Positions 1 through 64,000 of a stretch of DNA of 64,000 nucleotides are shown here, one piece after another; position 1 is the stretch's first letter; the number at the start of each line of letters is the position of its first letter. Below the pieces are notes generated by a model. The model was not told the origin of the DNA and ran no database searches. It worked only from the letters and a program-made list of their open reading frames with translations. The position numbers and the translations under genes were made by a program. This DNA comes from Amorphochlora amoebiformis (Eukaryota > Cercozoa > Chlorarachniophyceae): positions 248,001 to 312,000 of the forward strand of contig BAAHQB010000022.1 of assembly GCA_054601695.1 (NCBI GenBank), given 5' to 3'.

Positions 1-1
1 T

Positions 2-10431
<10,430 letters not shown>

Positions 10432-10446
10432 GGGTATTCGCTAAAT

Positions 10447-10485
<39 letters not shown>

Positions 10486-10965
10486 ATATATATATATTTA
10501 TATATTACATAATACATACATAATACATAATATCTAGTTATATATATATTATATATTATATATATATATATATATATATTGTGTATTTGTTTGTGTATAT
10601 ATAATACATATATTAGTATATACATATGCATATAACATGCATTTATATATATATATATATATATATTATATATTTGAACATATGTAAATATATGCAAATA
10701 TATACATATATATATATATATATGTAGATATATATATTTAAAAATATGTACGTATGTACATATATTATATGTATAAATATGTCTATCCATATATGTCTAG
10801 TATATGTATATATATATATATATATATATGCGTGTTTACTAATGTGTAGATGCGTATGTATGTGCAAATATTCGTATTTATATGTTACATATGCACGATG
10901 CATTTAATAATTACGGAAGTCTGAATATCCATATAATTAATATATATATATATATATATATATGC

Positions 10966-11018
<53 letters not shown>

Positions 11019-11898
11019 TTAAATATATATATATATATACATATATACTGTATTAAATTTTAATAGGCCAGTCAGTCCCGGTAAGTATGTATCCTTTCGC
11101 TGTTACAAGATATTCCGAATAGAAGCTTCGAATAACATTTCTGTGTGTATGGTTATCCATTTAACCTACATGCATACATGTATGCACTACAATAATCGAG
11201 ATTATACAGAGATACTAACACCTAAACACATACACACGCACAAGATAAAAAAGAGAAGCGAGAAGATACGATTTAACTGATACTGCGGGTTTCGACCATG
11301 TCCACGTATACCTGGCAGTAGGTGATGCCCGCTTACTCTCTAGCCTAAGTTGAAATAAGGAATCTTCATTACGAGTTTAATTGAAACTTCATTCATAATC
11401 ATCCGATGATAGTGTGACTATGGTCTAGAGTATATCTATATCACTACGTAGATCACTGATATATCATCTGGATCATGACTAGATGTGGTGTCATGTCATT
11501 GTGTGCAAAGAAAAATTGTGCTCTAGATGTGACAGTATATATGTGTATGTTGTATTGTAAATACAAAGTATTGCAATATAATCTAGATAATACATTATAA
11601 ATGTTGTTCAATGATTGGAGAAAACACATGTTTTATTACATATGCATACATGTCTGTATAATGATCAAGCAATATACACTAGATGGTACATCATGCGCTT
11701 TTATCGATCGACTGGTTTAACAAGTCCGTCATTGAGTTAACTATCTTCCGACACATGCAGCTTTGCCAGGCTCAATCTATTCAGAACTGATTACACTGTG
11801 ACGCACGATCGAAAATTAAAAAAGACGAATCATTCATTAGTAGTACATTAAAACTATAAAAATTCAAGGCTAAGTCTAGTAAGTTGACGAAGTTAAGT
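10432..11898. other. Convergent spacer and 3' UTRs between genes 1 and 2
   Basis: This stretch runs from the gene 1 stop to the gene 2 stop. Its left half is (TA)n with interruptions. A 14-nt block at 11067-11080 (GCCAGTCAGTCCCG) sits between ttttaatag and a strong gtaagtat, which suggests a small 3' UTR exon of gene 1. From about 11090 to 11780 the sequence is non-repetitive and has no convincing coding exon on either strand. Confidence 0.5.
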
Positions 11899-25205
<13,307 letters not shown>

Positions 25206-25319
25206 GGTCGGGCTGGTGCCCCTCCACACGGTAAATTGTCACACAAAGTGACACAGTTTAACGTGATAGATTGTCGTGTCACAGTATGACACTCCCGGAC
25301 ACCTGCGGGACAACCTTAG
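25206..25319. promoter_or_regulatory. Short bidirectional promoter region with two palindromes
   Basis: Only about 114 bp separate the helicase start (-) from the fucosyltransferase start (+), and the region is free of (TA)n. It contains two related inverted repeats: TGTCAC-N5-GTGACA at 25237-25253 and GTGTCA-N5-TGACAC at 25276-25292. They share TGTCA half-sites and the same 5-bp spacer. This looks like a pair of dimer-binding sites controlling both genes. The palindromes are seen; the regulatory role is inference. Confidence 0.6.
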
Positions 25320-45904
<20,585 letters not shown>

Positions 45905-47503
45905 TACTTCGTGACGATGAACAAGTTGACTGAATGATCATACCGAGTCAGCAAAAACTCCAGTAATCTGGTCATTCTTTACGTGTGTAGGTGTGGTCTC
46001 CGTATGCGACTGGTAGTGTGAATCACCTGCTTCACCTGCTGGTTGTAGGCTGGCAGCTGCAGGCTACTAGTGTTCTACGCATATACGTACGCTACTTCGG
46101 GGGGATAATGATTAAGTTAATGACTTGTAGTAGTAAGATCACGAGCAGACATCTATGGATGATCTAGTCAATGATGAATAGAAGACAAATAGGAACCGGT
46201 CAGTGTATATATTATCAGATGAGGTGTTCGAAAAAATGATTAGTCTAATGAAACTCGTATCGATAATTCATGCGGGTCTCCCAATAAGCATCCAGATCTA
46301 AAAAAAATAATTATCACAAGTATCTGCTTGGATACGTACGGGATACACTTATTCTAAACCATGGTGTTGCACAATTAATATATTATATGACATACGCACG
46401 TATGCGTGCGTACGTACGTACTTGCTTAAGTATTAGGCCTATTCTATACTGGCACGAACTGACTATAGTCAGTGGTACCGTGGTACGTACGTACGTGTAG
46501 ATGTACATGCGTAAAATATAAGTACGTATACGTATGTATACTATATGTACTATTAGTAGCTAGCGCTATAATCCAGATAATATACGTGCGCATGATATGC
46601 GTATATGTACAGATCATACTAGTAGATCAGTGCCGCATGATGAAGTTTCTTGTTCGGCGTGTACAACTATTACTAGTATTATGCTTACAATATTTTACTA
46701 GTGCTAGTATAGCTATCGTGTATGTGCACTAAGTGCCAGCCGAACGTTAATTTATTAGTCTAGTAGTAGAGTCAAGTTACAGTTTGAATGTGCAACTTTA
46801 TGACTGGGGTCTAAGTACTAGCCTATTACGAATGTTTCATATGTACGTTAATTCGTTTAAGTATTCTAAATATTTATCAATCAATTTAGTTCGTTAATTC
46901 TTGTTAACTGAAAGTTTCGAAAATGTACATTCTAGACATTCATCAATTCATGAATCTGACTCAGGAACCGTTGAACACATTTGCAACTGGGACCCTTGCT
47001 GAGGGCCACTTCGGAAAGTAGCCCAAGCAGACAAATTTGTTTTCCTCGGGGAACTAAATGTATTGGTTGAGTTTACCAGTTGAGATCCCAGGGCCAGATA
47101 TTCCGCAGTGTTTTTTTTAATCTCTTAGTGAGATAACCAAGAGACATACACACGACATGCGCACACACAACAAATACATATATATATATATATATATATA
47201 TGTATAGTATAAATATATATATATATATATATATATGTGGATATATATTTCCACATATATTTCTGGGTTTTCTTAACAAAATTTTCATTGTATTCTAATA
47301 TTTATCTATTATTCTGTCAAATAGGTAGGTTATAACATAATAATATGTTAAATATATATAAATATATTTATATGTAAGTATATGTACGAACAAATATTTC
47401 CCGTTTTTACATAAATTATATGCGTGATTACACATATGTGTGTGTGCATATCTATCTACACACACCTACATATGAGTATATTATATATATGTATTTTATA
47501 TAT

Positions 47504-47591
<88 letters not shown>

Positions 47592-47599
47592 GCTTATAC

Positions 47600-47643
<44 letters not shown>

Positions 47644-47742
47644 AAATAAATATATATACATGTATGAAGATAGATGATCATTATATATATATATATATAC
47701 ATATATGATATTATATATAGAAACGTACGTATCTATATGTAT

Positions 47743-47797
<55 letters not shown>

Positions 47798-48280
47798 ACA
47801 TATATGTATAGAGAGACATATTCATGTATGTTCGTATTTTGCATAGAAAAAAATCCTTCTCATGGTATATGAAGATGTGAAGTACTATTGAATAGCTAGT
47901 AAGATTATCTCTCAGAAGTATTTAAAAAATGGAAAAGGGTGCCCACTCTCTTTTCCCCCACTTTCATACCCCCACTAATAATTAAAACGTTCTCAACCTT
48001 CCTAAGATCAGAGAAATGTACAAATAAAAAATGCAATATATAGCTATGAACCTACACCCCCATTTATATACGTATATGTGTATGTTTATTCTAATCTCCT
48101 TGAAACGTGTTAACAAGCCAAACAGTAGAAGGGAAGAGCAATTCCTCCGGAGAGAAGTAACAAAAAATTAAAAAAAAAACAAGAAAAAAATTCAAAATTC
48201 TATATCGGAATTGAGCGGAAATATACTGAAAGAAAGAGTAATGAACCCAAATCTTGAGTGATGAGAAGCTGTCTTCGCTC
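45905..48280. other. Convergent spacer between genes 3 and 4
   Basis: This spacer lies between the fucosyltransferase stop and the zinc-finger stop. 45905-47160 is mostly non-repetitive and AT-leaning. It holds several self-complementary cgtacgta/gtacgtac clusters near 46385-46500, which I could not assign to a function. 47170-47830 is mainly (TA)n. 47840-48280 is unique sequence, probably the gene 4 3' UTR. I see no RNA gene. Confidence 0.5.
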
Positions 48281-57264
<8,984 letters not shown>

Positions 57265-57894
57265 CCCGTGCTACCCGGTGGTGGTATGGACAATCCGGCG
57301 TCTTTTGGGAGGTGGATGGGTTTTGATAAAACTAAAAATATAGATAGCTCGATCTGCTCAGAATGATATGGAAAGGGAGTAATACGTTGGATTGACTGAA
57401 AAGGAGCCTTAAATTGAAACATATTGAAACAACAAAGACGAAAGGATTATGTAATAGTGCTAGCGTCTGAAGTGGACATTTCGAATTTTCTTTTAGAATC
57501 AACTAAATGAGACTTCACCCGAAGAAATAATATAGACTAAGGGTTGTTACAATAACAGAAACGATATTATTAATAACTAAAAGGGAGGATGCAAACTATG
57601 AAGGAATGATCTAAAAATTATGGAAATCCATAAGATCAGATATACCCGAATTTCTTTTATGCTGGGTACCACATCCAAATATATCTGGGCGAGAAAAAAA
57701 ATCATGGGTGATCTAAAAGAATCTATCAATAAGGCGTGTGCTCCATGTCCAACAAGTCCGAGGAGGGCAAACTAATCATATCACGAAAAATTCGAGCATA
57801 AAAGTTTTCATCTCCCGTAATTCAAAATTAATCCTCACAATCTCTTTTGTCATTCCAACGTCCCATCTCTCTCCCCCCAAAAAAAGAAACAATG
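57265..57894. promoter_or_regulatory. Intergenic spacer upstream of the zinc-finger gene
   Basis: About 630 bp of non-repetitive sequence without (TA)n separate the gene 5 stop (57895-57897) from the gene 4 start (both on the minus strand). It should contain the gene 4 promoter and 5' UTR and the gene 5 3' UTR. I see no recognised promoter motif. Confidence 0.5.
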
Positions 57895-62761
<4,867 letters not shown>

Positions 62762-62962
62762 GAGTGCAAGGTATACGTCCGATAATGTCTTCCACAACCA
62801 CTTTTGGGTCTGTTAGAATCGTACCTTCGCTTCTACACACCCCCTCCCTCCTCAAGTCACTCCCCTACGGAGCTCACGGAATCCACGGGAGCCACGCTTC
62901 TGTGTTCCGATGGGTTCCGAAATGGTGGCCAGAGTCTGACGGCTGTCCCTTGGGCGGAAATC
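62762..62962. promoter_or_regulatory. Bidirectional promoter between genes 5 and 6
   Basis: About 200 bp without (TA)n lie between the divergent starts at 62761 (-) and 62963 (+). Frames here are open on both strands, so either gene could begin further out. No clear motif is seen. Confidence 0.4.
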
Positions 62963-63603
62963 ATGCTATCTCTAGGATTTTTTATCTTGTTTAGCATATG
63001 CGTATTCGTGATGCTTTTGTTCGTCACGTGTGTCTTCTGTCGACCGAAGCGAAAACGTGTTGCGAAGCCCACATATATACCGCCGAGGGACGAGGTACGT
63101 CGTCAGTCTTCAGGGGAGGGAGTGTAGAGCGAGAGAGGGAGGAAAAAAGAAGGATTCGGGGGCGAGAGAGAAAAGTCAAGACAAGACGGAGCGAGCGGGT
63201 TGAAACGAGAGTCCAGTGAGATCGGATTCGACACGGCGAAGACAATGGAGGAAGAGGAAAAGGGCGGTTTAGGAGAGCATTCGTCGCATTTGGGTCCTTC
63301 TCAGGATACGACTCAATGTCCTAGTTCCTGTAGAACGTGAAGTTTTGACTCAAACAATTTTTAGGTTGTCAAGATGATGAGAACGAGGGGATTTCAGAGC
63401 ACGGTCGATATTCGATGTTCTAGTCCTTGTCAAATCTCGAATCACAGTTCTCATTGTGCTGCTTCAATCGGAGTAACCTAAAGTTTAACCCAAAAAGGTT
63501 GTGGGGTCAGATAGGGGAAATCCGGCCAAGATTTTCTTCAAGATCTTTGGTAAGTTCTCTGAAATGTTACATATATATATATTTATATATATTATATAAT
63601 ATA

Positions 63604-63659
<56 letters not shown>

Positions 63660-63687
63660 CACACACACACACATATATATATATATA

Positions 63688-63777
<90 letters not shown>

Positions 63778-63818
63778 TACATGTGTGTTTATAAAATATT
63801 TAACATATTATATAATTC

Positions 63819-63858
<40 letters not shown>

Positions 63859-63901
63859 TGCATATATATATATATATGTATACAATATGTTATATATATA
63901 C

Positions 63902-63977
<76 letters not shown>

Positions 63978-64000
63978 TAATATATATATATATATATATA
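62963..64000 (+). CDS. N-terminally membrane-anchored protein, 3' partial
   Basis: Exon 1 is 62963-63094, ending GAG before a strong gtacgt. Exon 2 is 63498-63549, ending before gtaagt. The frame is phase 0 then phase 1, and the gene continues past the window through a (TA)n intron. The start encodes [12 protein letters not shown]... with about 27 hydrophobic residues followed by CRPKRKR, the layout of a signal anchor with a basic stop-transfer. The next residues are polar ([27 protein letters not shown]). The same frame is open upstream to about 62784, so an upstream spliced exon (acceptor ctgttag near 62814) would instead make this an internal membrane segment. Family not recognised. Confidence 0.5.

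Overview
The window is nuclear DNA from an intron-rich eukaryote, probably a single-celled protist or alga; I cannot assign the lineage. Six protein genes can be read. Their exons are small (about 25-130 bases, rarely more), of balanced base composition, and bounded by GT...AG. Most introns and spacers are filled with (TA)n and related AT microsatellites, so roughly 7-8 kb of coding sequence is spread over 64 kb. Nearly all long reading frames of the I-Y-I-Y type are translated (TA)n and not genes. The standard code fits: the visible stops are TAA or TGA, and internal frames are clean. Short TTAGGG-type tracts inside introns suggest TTAGGG telomeres.

Layout. (1) 2-10431 (+): a class I heme peroxidase (cytochrome c / ascorbate peroxidase type) continuing in frame into C-terminal ankyrin repeats; the 5' end lies outside the window. 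(2) 11899-25205 (-): a DEAD-box RNA helicase of about 31 exons with a hydrophobic, signal-like N-terminus. (3) 25320-45904 (+): a type II membrane GDP-fucose O-fucosyltransferase-like protein of at least 25 exons, divergent from the helicase across only about 114 bp that carry two palindromes. (4) 48281-57264 (-): a three-finger C2H2 zinc-finger protein with a Gly/Ser/Thr-rich N-terminus. (5) 57895-62761 (-): an unrecognised multi-exon gene with one 33-nt intron. (6) 62963 to the window end (+): the first exons of a signal-anchored protein, divergent from gene 5.

The repeats are of several kinds. Two copies of a ~250-bp SINE-like element with tRNA-type box words sit in introns of genes 1 and 4. 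A foldback (MITE-like) element lies in gene 5. Gene 3 holds complementary GA and CT tracts. In gene 3, intron 3' ends have repeatedly been duplicated upstream of the true exon, giving decoy splice acceptors and one decayed pseudo-exon. These genes do not form an obvious pathway. The most unusual items are the peroxidase-ankyrin fusion and the recurrent acceptor duplication inside TA-expanded introns.
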